Source: JBNKFQ01 sp050289385
Lineage (GTDB): Bacteria; Pseudomonadota; Gammaproteobacteria; Pseudomonadales; Porticoccaceae
Length of the DNA stretch: 7,353 bases
Reading direction: 5' to 3'
Assembly (NCBI GenBank): GCA_050289385.1
Contig: JBNKFQ010000259.1
Location: forward strand, 1-7,353
This document shows, in pieces, positions 1 through 6,922 of the stretch (positions are counted from its first letter, which is position 1; each line of letters opens with the position of its first letter). The position numbers and the translations under genes are program-made. The notes below the pieces were generated by a model that worked only from the letters and a program-made list of their open reading frames with translations, made no database searches and was not told the DNA's origin.

Positions 1-1
1 G

Positions 2-1078
2 CTGCGGCTGGTGGGCAAACGCTTTCCCGGCCTCGCCATGTCGCTGATCGGCTATATCGTTTCGATTCCGGTTTTTTGCGATTCCGGCTATGTCATTTTG
101 TCATCGTTAAAGCGTTCTCTGGCGGTTCGCACTGGCAGTTCCGCCGTGATGATGAGCGTTGCCCTCGCCACGGGCCTGTTTGCCACCCACACCCTTGTGC
201 CACCCACACCCGGCCCCATCGCAGCAGCCGGGAACCTGGGGATGGGCGACAAATTGGGGCTGGTCATTATTACCGGGGCTGGCTTGTCCATTATTTCAAT
301 GCTGGCTGGCTATCTGTGGGCGCAATGGGTTGGGAAGCGCTATCAATGCGGAGAAGACAAGCTGCAACATAGTGATATTTCGCAACCGCTGCCACAAAAC
401 GAAACCAAACATTCCATTAACCGGGCATTTGCACCGATTCTGGTTCCCGTTTTACTTATAGCATTGGGGTCTGTCGCCGCCTATCCAACTCACCCCCTGG
501 GTGAAGGGGGTTTTTACCAGGCAGCGGCTTTTTTGGGCAAACCCGTCAATGCACTGATTATCGGCTTTTTACTGTCATTTCGCCTTTTGCCGGGCTGGAA
601 CGAAACGGTTCTGAGCGGCTGGTTTGGCAAGGGCCTGAAAAGTGCCGCCGTTATTATTCTGATTACCGGTGCTGGCGGCGCCTTTGGCAACGTACTGAAA
701 GCCACACCGATTGGTACTTATCTGGCCGAAGTGTTAACCCGTTACGACATGGGGATTCTGCTGCCGTTTCTGGTGGCAGCGGCCCTGAAAACAGCCCAGG
801 GCTCTTCCACAGTGTCGATGGTGACTACATCGGCTTTGCTTGCGCCGATGCTGACGATGCTGGGTCTGGACTCCGATATGGGCACGGTGCTGGCGATCAT
901 GGCAATTGGCGCTGGCGCAATGACCATCTCCCACGCCAACGACAGCTTTTTCTGGGTGGTGGCTGAACTCAGTGACATGGATGTTGGCACTGCCTACCGC
1001 GCCTTCAGTATGGCAACCCTGGTACAAGGCCTGGCAACCATCACGGCTATTGGCCTGCTATCGGTATTTGTGTTGTGA
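2..1078 (+). CDS. GntP-family permease (gluconate/D-glycerate/D-serine type), 5' end outside the window
   Basis: This is an inner-membrane secondary transporter of the GntP family, which imports gluconate, D-serine (DsdX) or related hydroxy acids with protons. The frame is open to the left edge, so the N-terminus (roughly 80-90 residues of a usual 440-450) is missing. The GTG at 11 is internal, not a start. Counting from that GTG, family motifs are SIPVFCDSG (18-26), PPTPGPIAAAG (64-74), GAGGAFGNVL (220-229), KTAQGSSTVS (260-269) and SHANDSFFW (307-315). Long hydrophobic stretches occur near 43-62, 82-104, 138-158, 178-193, 210-228, 247-260, 289-306 and 335-355, with a charged cytoplasmic-like loop near 108-137. 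It overlaps the glycerate kinase gene by four bases, so the two are probably co-expressed. The kinase favours D-glycerate as substrate; the nearby dsdA favours D-serine. Family is sure, substrate is inferred. Confidence 0.93.
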   Translation: MRLVGKRFPGLAMSLIGYIVSIPVFCDSGYVILSSLKRSLAVRTGSSAVMMSVALATGLFATHTLVPPTPGPIAAAGNLGMGDKLGLVIITGAGLSIISMLAGYLWAQWVGKRYQCGEDKLQHSDISQPLPQNETKHSINRAFAPILVPVLLIALGSVAAYPTHPLGEGGFYQAAAFLGKPVNALIIGFLLSFRLLPGWNETVLSGWFGKGLKSAAVIILITGAGGAFGNVLKATPIGTYLAEVLTRYDMGILLPFLVAAALKTAQGSSTVSMVTTSALLAPMLTMLGLDSDMGTVLAIMAIGAGAMTISHANDSFFWVVAELSDMDVGTAYRAFSMATLVQGLATITAIGLLSVFVL

Positions 1079-2370
1079 AGCAATCAAGCCTTTATCCACC
1101 AAACATCGAACCGCGAACCTTTCTAACCGGACTGTTTGATGCAGCCGTTGCCGCCGCTGATCCACGTCACTGTCTGGCCAGCTACTTGCCGACGGATACG
1201 AGTCAAGCCGCCATCGTCATCGGCGCCGGAAAAGCGGCCGCTGCCATGGCCAAAGCCCTTGAAGAGCAGTGGTCAGGGCCCTTGCGTGGACTGGTCGTCA
1301 CCCGCTATGGGCATGGGCTGGACTGCGATCATATTGAGGTAGTAGAAGCCGCACACCCGGTACCCGACGCTACCGGTGAACAAGTTGCCCGCCGCATGCT
1401 GAATCTGGTTGCCGGACTCACCGAACAGGATCTGGTTATTTGCCTGATCTCCGGCGGAGGGTCATCGCTGTTAAGTCTGCCAGCTCCGGGCCTGACCTTG
1501 CAGATAAAACAACAGATCAACCGTCAACTGCTGAAGTCCGGCGCATCCATTGCCGAGATGAATTGCGTGCGCAAACACCTTTCAGCGATCAAGGGTGGCC
1601 GTCTGGCACAGGCCTGCTACCCTGCCCGGCTGGTTACCCTGGCAATTTCCGACGTGCCCGGCGACGACCCGGCGGTAATTGCCTCTGGACCCACCGTCGC
1701 CGACCAGACCACTCGCCAGGATGCACTCAACATTCTTGCCCATTACCAGATCGATATTCCCGACCCGGTTCAACAATGGCTGAATAACCCCGCATCGGAA
1801 ACTGTCAAACCCGGCGGTCTCGACACAAATACCATTGACTATCGGTTGATTGCCACGCCCCATCTGTCTCTGCAAGCGGCGGCCGAAAAAGCGCGGGCCG
1901 CTGGTATCACCCCCTTGATCCTGGGTGACGATCTGGAGGGCGAGTCCCGTGAAGTAGCCAAAACTCACGCCGCTATTGCCCGCTATATTGCTCAACACAA
2001 CCAGCCCGCCGCTGCCCCCTGCGTAATTTTGTCGGGTGGCGAAACCACAGTCACCGTCAAGGGCAGCGGCCTTGGTGGTCGCAATGCAGAATTTTTACTC
2101 AGCCTCGCCAATTGCCTGCGGGGGCACCCGCAAATTTATGCGCTGGCCGCAGATACTGACGGTATTGATGGTTCCGAGGACAATGCTGGCGCAATATTGT
2201 CGCCGCAAGCCTGGCAACGCGCCATTGAGCAAGGCATCGACCCGACCGCCATGCTCGACAACAACGACGGCTACAGCTTTTTTGCCGCACTCAACGATTT
2301 GCTCCACACCGGGCCAACAAGAACCAATGTCAACGACTTCAGAGCGGTATTGGTATTGCCGGACCACTAA
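1075..2370 (+). CDS. Glycerate 2-kinase, MOFRL family (GckA/TtuD type)
   Basis: This cytoplasmic enzyme phosphorylates D-glycerate with ATP, giving 2-phosphoglycerate, which enters lower glycolysis. Older annotations call the family hydroxypyruvate reductase (TtuD). The 431-residue protein is of normal full length. The N-terminal domain shows GAGKAAAAMAKAL (50-62, with Lys53), SGGGSSLLSLPAPG (126-139), RKHLSAIKGGRLA (166-178) and SDVPGDDPAVIASGPT (192-207). The C-terminal MOFRL domain (about 315-425) has SGGETTV, GLGGRNAEF (with Arg336) and the ADTDGIDG stretch. Lys53 and Arg336 sit where an active-site Lys and Arg are proposed in the Thermotoga enzyme. The start is a GTG inside a GTGA overlap with the permease stop, with no clear Shine-Dalgarno, so translation is probably coupled. 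The family is clear; glycerate as physiological substrate follows from the family and the permease next door. Confidence 0.95.
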   Translation: MKQSSLYPPNIEPRTFLTGLFDAAVAAADPRHCLASYLPTDTSQAAIVIGAGKAAAAMAKALEEQWSGPLRGLVVTRYGHGLDCDHIEVVEAAHPVPDATGEQVARRMLNLVAGLTEQDLVICLISGGGSSLLSLPAPGLTLQIKQQINRQLLKSGASIAEMNCVRKHLSAIKGGRLAQACYPARLVTLAISDVPGDDPAVIASGPTVADQTTRQDALNILAHYQIDIPDPVQQWLNNPASETVKPGGLDTNTIDYRLIATPHLSLQAAAEKARAAGITPLILGDDLEGESREVAKTHAAIARYIAQHNQPAAAPCVILSGGETTVTVKGSGLGGRNAEFLLSLANCLRGHPQIYALAADTDGIDGSEDNAGAILSPQAWQRAIEQGIDPTAMLDNNDGYSFFAALNDLLHTGPTRTNVNDFRAVLVLPDH

Positions 2371-2380
2371 TAACTACATC

Positions 2381-2386
2381 AGGGGA
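2381..2386 (+). promoter_or_regulatory. Ribosome binding site of the S9 protein gene
   Basis: AGGGGA lies seven bases before the ATG at 2394. It is a strong Shine-Dalgarno match in the 23-base gap after the glycerate kinase stop, and it fixes the start used for the Tat-signal protein. Confidence 0.8.
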
Positions 2387-2393
2387 TATATAC

Positions 2394-4910
2394 ATGCCTG
2401 AAAACCAGTCAACCGAAGACAACCACACTCAAAACAAACAATCACCAGCTCGACTTTCCAGGCGGCAATTTATTCAGAGTTCAACCGGCAGCTTGCTAGC
2501 CGTTGGCTCTGTGTCTGCCGGAGCGCATTTACTCTCAGCGCCGGCAACGGCAGCGACTACAACCAACAACTCAACGGACTGCGAATCTCCTTCGGTAAGC
2601 CCGAATGAAATGTTGGCTCGCTACCAGACAGCTATGGCTCTGGAGCAAGGCCGCTATGGCAAGTCGCTGGCCTTCAACACGTTTATTCGCCCCCACTGGA
2701 TTGGCAGCAGTAACCTTTTTTGGTATGTGCGCGACAGCAAAAATGGCAAAAGCTTTCAGTTGGTCGATGCCGAACAAGGCAGCAACCAACGTGCCTTTGA
2801 CCACACGGCGCTGGCCAATTCTCTGGGCAGTATCGCTGGCAAAAAGGTGAACGCGGACAACCTGCCAATCAGCGACGTGACCATGACATTGTCGCCCCGC
2901 ACGGTAAGCTTTTTTGCCTACGACGCCAAATGGCAATACCGTGATGACGATAAAACCTGTCGCAAGTTGAGCGCAGACTTGCAGCAAATTGCAGTCTCTC
3001 CAAATGGCAAAAAAGCGGTGTTTGTCCGCGATTACAACCTGTGGCTGCGCGACCTCGGCAGTGGTGCGGAACGACCGCTCACCACAGATGGCGAACGCTA
3101 TTATCACTACGCCGGTACCACCACCGTGATTGGCCGCCAGGAATCAATCACTCTGGAAGCGATCTGGTCAGCGGACTCAAAACGGGTATTTACCATTGCC
3201 CTGGATACTCGAGAAGTTTTGCCGGGGCCTCCTCTGGTGGAACATGTACCCACCGACGGCAGCCTGCGCCCGAAACTTATACGTGAAGACCGGCGAGTAG
3301 CATGGATCGGCGATGAGCACGTTGAGGGTTACCGCTTTGTCACCATCGACGTCGACAGCGGTAAGGTGCAGCCAGCCAACTATCCCCTGAGCCCGGTAAC
3401 CTATCCCTGTTTCACCGGCTTTTTTACCGGAATTCGCGGCTGGTGGGACCGCGATAACCGTCACGCCTGGTTTATCGATCATCTGCGCGGCGGCAAAACC
3501 GTACGCCTGCTGAAGCTCGATGCTTTTACCGGGACAGTCGAAACGGTGATCGAAGATCAGTCAAATACGCCGATTCCCTTTATTCCCAGTTCACATCTCA
3601 AGACCCTGATGGTACCGATACCAGAAACCGACGAACTGATCTGGTTTTCGGAACGCTCTGGCTGGCTGCATTTTTACTTGTATAACCTGAAAACCGGCAA
3701 GCTGAAAAACCCGGTCACTCAGGGCAATTGGCTGGTGCGCAACGTTCTGCACTTTGATGCGCTGCGCCGCGAGTTGGTGATTCAGACTGCCTGTCGGGTA
3801 AAAGGCCGCAACCCGTACCTCAGCGATATCTGCAGGGTCAATATTGACACTGGTGAACTAACTGAAGTGAAATCGGATGACAACGAGTACAGTGTCAGCG
3901 ATGGTCGTACACGAATGTCTTCTCGCGATTATGCTGCGAGGGGCGTATCTCCTGGCGGTGATTTTGTGGTCGCCACTCGCTCGCGAGTCGACAAGGTTCC
4001 AGTAACTTTATTGCTGGATCGCAATGGCCGCGAACTAATGACCCTGGAAACTGCGGATGTATCGGGCTTGCCAAATAACTGGCAATGGCCGGAACCGGTA
4101 ATGCTCAAAACCGCTGATGGCAAGTACGACACCTCTGGCGTGATATTTCGACCCAGTCATTTTGACCCAGGCAGATCCTATCCGGTGCTGGATGCCTCGT
4201 GCCTGTACACGCCCAATGTCGGTTCATTCAATAATGATCCGCTTGGTAATTGGGGGTATTTCTGGGCTGCCGCCTACGCCGAGCTCGGTTTTATCGTAGT
4301 GAAAATTAACAATCGCGGTAACGAAATCGGTTATCGAAACAAGGAGTTCAACGACTACCGAGACCCGGAGCTGCGTCAGGCGGCGATTTACAACAAGGCG
4401 GACTGTGTTGCCGGCATCAAGCAGTTGGCTGAGCGTTACCCTTACATGGACCTTAACCGGGTGGGCGTGGTGGAGTTTTTTTCCAACCCTACCGCCGTAG
4501 CCGGCCTGTTTATCTACCCCGATTTTTACAAGGTGGGCGTTACCATGACCACCCGTTCCGACCTCCGACTGTACGGTGCCCTCGGTATGTACGACGAGGA
4601 CAAACCAGCGCTGGAGGACTACGCTGGTAATCTCAAGGGCAAGTTGTTGTTCTGCCATGGCATGATGGACGATGTGATGCCAGTGGCGATGGTCTTCCGG
4701 ATTATTGAGGCTCTGCAAAACGCCAACAAGGATTTTGACATGGTGTTGCTCCCCAACTCCGGACACAACGGTAGCGGGTATTTAACGCGACGCGCGTGGG
4801 ATTATGTGGTCCAGCACCTGTTGGGTGAAAAGCCACCGCAGGATTTTCATCTGGTTAGTGGTCTCGATCTATTAATGGCGCGCAGAGCAAAAGCTTCCAA
4901 AGAAGAATAA
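2394..4910 (+). CDS. Tat-exported S9 (prolyl oligopeptidase/DPP IV-like) family protein with a degenerate nucleophile elbow
   Basis: The protein has 838 residues. A twin-arginine signal (LSRRQFI, Arg23-Arg24), a hydrophobic stretch at about 31-50 and an APATA cleavage-like site near 49-53 predict folded export to the periplasm. Residues about 80-580 form the DPP IV-type beta-propeller, with the typical segment ELIWFSERSGWLHFYLYN. Residues about 590-825 form the alpha/beta-hydrolase domain: YAELGFIVVKINNRG, IKQLAERYPYMDLNRVGV, YPDFYKVGV, KGKLLFCHGMMDD (Asp759) and LLPNSGHNG (His791). In active relatives the strand after DLNRVG leads into a Gly-x-Ser-x-Gly elbow such as GHSGGG or GWSYGG. Here it reads VVEFFSNPTA (692-701), one residue shorter, with only Ser697 nearby and no flanking glycines. 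No stop interrupts the frame, so it is not an obvious pseudogene. It follows the kinase by 23 bases with a good ribosome site and is probably in the same operon. Substrate unknown; activity doubtful. Confidence 0.9.
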   Translation: MPENQSTEDNHTQNKQSPARLSRRQFIQSSTGSLLAVGSVSAGAHLLSAPATAATTTNNSTDCESPSVSPNEMLARYQTAMALEQGRYGKSLAFNTFIRPHWIGSSNLFWYVRDSKNGKSFQLVDAEQGSNQRAFDHTALANSLGSIAGKKVNADNLPISDVTMTLSPRTVSFFAYDAKWQYRDDDKTCRKLSADLQQIAVSPNGKKAVFVRDYNLWLRDLGSGAERPLTTDGERYYHYAGTTTVIGRQESITLEAIWSADSKRVFTIALDTREVLPGPPLVEHVPTDGSLRPKLIREDRRVAWIGDEHVEGYRFVTIDVDSGKVQPANYPLSPVTYPCFTGFFTGIRGWWDRDNRHAWFIDHLRGGKTVRLLKLDAFTGTVETVIEDQSNTPIPFIPSSHLKTLMVPIPETDELIWFSERSGWLHFYLYNLKTGKLKNPVTQGNWLVRNVLHFDALRRELVIQTACRVKGRNPYLSDICRVNIDTGELTEVKSDDNEYSVSDGRTRMSSRDYAARGVSPGGDFVVATRSRVDKVPVTLLLDRNGRELMTLETADVSGLPNNWQWPEPVMLKTADGKYDTSGVIFRPSHFDPGRSYPVLDASCLYTPNVGSFNNDPLGNWGYFWAAAYAELGFIVVKINNRGNEIGYRNKEFNDYRDPELRQAAIYNKADCVAGIKQLAERYPYMDLNRVGVVEFFSNPTAVAGLFIYPDFYKVGVTMTTRSDLRLYGALGMYDEDKPALEDYAGNLKGKLLFCHGMMDDVMPVAMVFRIIEALQNANKDFDMVLLPNSGHNGSGYLTRRAWDYVVQHLLGEKPPQDFHLVSGLDLLMARRAKASKEE

Positions 4911-5114
4911 TGATCGCAATCGTGCCGCAGAGACATAATATCTCCTGGGCACCTTTCTTCTTACCGGACGCTTCTTACCGGACGTTTCTTACAGCATGCT
5001 TCCTGGTATGCAAGGAGCCATCGCAACGCAAGGTAACTGCTCTACCCTGCCATTGGCGACACAATTCGTTTATGCTCCACATCCCAACTCGTTTTAAACC
5101 AATGTGGACCGACA
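4911..5114 (+). promoter_or_regulatory. Intergenic region before dsdA, probable control region
   Basis: These 204 bases separate the S9 gene from dsdA. They hold the tandem repeat and a palindrome AGCATGCT (4993-5000). I see no convincing sigma-70 -35/-10 pair and no clear terminator hairpin. The only ribosome-site candidate before dsdA is a weak GTGGA at 5103-5107, seven bases from the ATG. A dsdA-specific promoter or a DsdC-like LysR operator could lie here because the gap is long compared with the others, but that is inference. Confidence 0.35.
4957..4994 (+). repeat. 14-base tandem repeat in the S9-dsdA gap
   Basis: The unit CTTCTTACCGGACG occurs twice without interruption (4957-4970 and 4971-4984). 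A degraded third partial copy, TTTCTTACAG (4985-4994), matches the first ten bases at eight positions. It lies 120-160 bases before the dsdA start in the only sizeable gap of the plus-strand gene set. It could be a regulator binding array or simple slippage; nothing in the sequence decides between these. Confidence 0.7.
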
Positions 5115-6425
5115 ATGCTGTTATCTGCCTTAACTGAAAAATCTCCCCTGCTTTGGACCAACCCGAAACTGGCGCCACAGAGCGAGTCGTTACCAGCGCT
5201 GTCGCTGCAACGCTCGAACATCGATGACGCCGACCAACGCTTGCAACGTTTTGCGCCATTGTTGCAAAAATGCTTCCCGGAGTTGGAGGCCAGTCAGGGC
5301 ATCATTGAATCTCCCCTGATCCCGGTACCAAACCTGCAAACACAACTGGCGTCAAACGCGGATGAACACGGCGCATTTTATCTGAAGGCGGATCACAGCC
5401 TGCCGGTGGCGGGGTCGGTAAAAGCGCGAGGCGGAATTTATGAAGTGCTGGTAATCGCCGAAAATATTGCGTTTGAACACGGTTTATTAACAGCAAATGG
5501 CGACACTGTATTATTGGCCTCTGCCAAAGCGAAAGAACTGTTTTCACAACACACCATTTCCGTGGGTAGTACGGGCAATCTTGGTCTGAGCATCGGCGTA
5601 ATGGCAGCGGCACTGGGGTTTCAAGCGGTAGTGCATATGTCTGCCGATGCCAAAGACTGGAAAAAGGAGCGCCTGCGCAAGCGCGGCGTAACGGTTATTG
5701 AGCACGTTGGCGATTACGCCAGTGCGGTAGCAGCCGGGCGTGAAGATGCCGAACAAAATCCTCTCGCTCACTTTGTGGATGATGAAAATTCACTGCCGCT
5801 GTTTTTAGGTTACAGCGTTGCCGCCCTGCGTTTACAACAACAGTTGCGCGACGCAAATATCACAGTTGACACCGAGCACCCCTTATTCGTTTATATCCCC
5901 TGCGGAGTTGGTGGCGCGCCTGGTGGAATTACCTTTGGGCTCAAGCAAATATTTGGTGACCACGTGCACTGTTTTTTTGCCGAGCCGGTCGACTCGCCTT
6001 GCATGCTGGTGCAAATGGCTTTGGGAGACCAGGAATCAGGTGAAACCAGGCCCGTCTCGGTTTACGACATCGGCCTCAGCAACCAGACCGAAGCCGACGG
6101 CCTGGCGGTAGGGGCAGCTTCGCTCCTGGTAGCTGATTTTATGCGTACGCTGGTTTCCGGTGTTTTTACCGTACCCGACGAAGACCTGTTTCGTTATCTG
6201 TATCAGCTTCACCAGAGCGAAGCCATCAAAGTGGAACCCTCGGCTACCGCCGCATTTGCCGGTCCAGGCCTGCTTTTTGGGAGCGCTGATGGGCAGGACT
6301 ACCTTGCCCGTCACGACCTGCAGCAACGATTGCCGAATGCCACTCATATCTTGTGGACCACTGGCGGGTCTTTTGTCCCGGATGTCGAATACCAGCGGTT
6401 CTTGCAGCGTGGGTTGTATTCTTAA
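5115..6425 (+). CDS. dsdA: D-serine dehydratase (D-serine ammonia-lyase)
   Basis: DsdA is a cytoplasmic PLP enzyme that converts D-serine to pyruvate and ammonia, for detoxification and for use of D-serine as carbon and nitrogen source. The 436-residue product matches the E. coli enzyme (442) end to end from memory: an N-terminal LLWTNPKLAP segment like E. coli TTWFNPGTTS, QRLQRFAPLLQKCFPE, GIIESPLIPVP, the PLP-lysine motif AGSVKARGGIYEVL with Lys103, the phosphate-binding loop GSTGNLGLSIG (151-161), VHMSADAKDWKKERLRKRGV, DDENSLPLFLGYSVA, PCGVGGAPGG (262-271), HCFFAEPVDSPCML, ADGLAVG, EPSA and the closing TTGGSFVPD. The ATG at 5115 is chosen because it gives the family N-terminus; the ATG at 5102 is in another frame. 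The gene has no adjacent dsdC in the window. The permease upstream could supply D-serine as DsdX does. All key residues are present, so it should be active. Confidence 0.97.
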   Translation: MLLSALTEKSPLLWTNPKLAPQSESLPALSLQRSNIDDADQRLQRFAPLLQKCFPELEASQGIIESPLIPVPNLQTQLASNADEHGAFYLKADHSLPVAGSVKARGGIYEVLVIAENIAFEHGLLTANGDTVLLASAKAKELFSQHTISVGSTGNLGLSIGVMAAALGFQAVVHMSADAKDWKKERLRKRGVTVIEHVGDYASAVAAGREDAEQNPLAHFVDDENSLPLFLGYSVAALRLQQQLRDANITVDTEHPLFVYIPCGVGGAPGGITFGLKQIFGDHVHCFFAEPVDSPCMLVQMALGDQESGETRPVSVYDIGLSNQTEADGLAVGAASLLVADFMRTLVSGVFTVPDEDLFRYLYQLHQSEAIKVEPSATAAFAGPGLLFGSADGQDYLARHDLQQRLPNATHILWTTGGSFVPDVEYQRFLQRGLYS

Positions 6426-6922
6426 AAATTTCGGCCCTGCAGTCTGGTATACCCATTTCGGTAACATTTATTGCCCGGATTTTTGCCACGCGGTCGTTTA
6501 ATCGGCAAGTGTGGCGATCCGGTGCTGCAGAAAAGTGCCGAATCGCAGGTTGTCGGTTGTTCTGAAGGACGACGACAGCGTCAACTATAATGCGGAAATG
6601 ACTTGGCGGAAGATATCGCACGGGAACTCGGCATCACGCGGCATGCGGTTGAAAAACACATTATGCGAGCAATTGAGTGAATTACATTTTAAACTTCCTG
6701 AAGTGCACACCATCGCTCCCGAAACTGCCTGCTATGTATGTGCGCAAACAGGGGCAATGCGGTCCTTCCCGGATGCTTTTCACAATCGATTCAATTCAGG
6801 TCAATTATGACGGTTGCCATTTTTGATCGGGAAAATAAAATGGTATACAGATATATCCTGGATTGCGGAAACCAGCTACACCAATTTTGACGGCATAGCT
6901 GGCTCGTAAACTAATAAACAGT
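6426..6922. other. Gap without an intact gene between dsdA and the TonB receptor
   Basis: Apart from the sigma-factor remnant at about 6580-6680, this 497-base stretch has only short open frames with no recognisable family sequence. No clear terminator follows dsdA. The 99-residue open frame at 6511-6810 runs through the sigma remnant in the wrong frame and is not credible as a gene. The stretch 6681-6922 is richer in A+T than the genes and shows nothing I can name. It reads as decaying sequence between two convergent transcription units. Confidence 0.6.
6580..6680 (+). pseudogene. Remnant of an ECF sigma factor (region 4, FecI/RpoE-like), frameshifted
   Basis: From 6603 to the TGA at 6678-6680 the reading frame gives a segment starting LAEDIARELG and ending VEKHIMRAIE, a close match to the C-terminal helix-turn-helix of ECF sigma-70 factors (region 4.2, which contacts the -35 element; compare GLSLAEIARELGIS...VEKHIMRAL). 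In the same frame a TAA occurs at 6588-6590, so no intact protein reaches it. In the neighbouring frame the preceding bases read NAEMT, and one extra T at about 6603-6604 would join this to LAED as MTLAED, the usual layout of the first helix. So it looks like a gene broken by one-base loss and by loss of most of its 5' part (regions 2 and the linker are not visible upstream). A sequencing error could explain the frameshift but not the missing N-terminal two thirds. Confidence 0.7.

Noticed and set aside
4224..4766. 180-residue antisense open frame under the S9 gene
   Set aside because: It is the mirror of a strongly supported coding region, with low-complexity His/Val-rich translation typical of shadow frames.
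4911..4939. CATAAT at 4934-4939 as a -10 element for dsdA
   Set aside because: The hexamer about 17 bases upstream (TGATCG) does not resemble a -35 box, and the site is about 175 bases from the start codon.
4910..5137. 75-residue open frame starting in a TAATG overlap with the S9 stop
   Set aside because: It spans the tandem repeat, overlaps the dsdA start in another frame, has no ribosome site of its own beyond the S9 end, and shows no recognisable family sequence.
6511..6810. 99-residue plus-strand open frame after dsdA
   Set aside because: It crosses the sigma-factor remnant in the wrong frame and has no family resemblance; better explained as chance openness of a decayed region.
6677..6826. 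Short frame starting with GTG in a GTGA overlap with the sigma remnant stop, as a fecR gene would
   Set aside because: The 49-residue product does not resemble the FecR N-terminus, and the upstream gene is itself broken.
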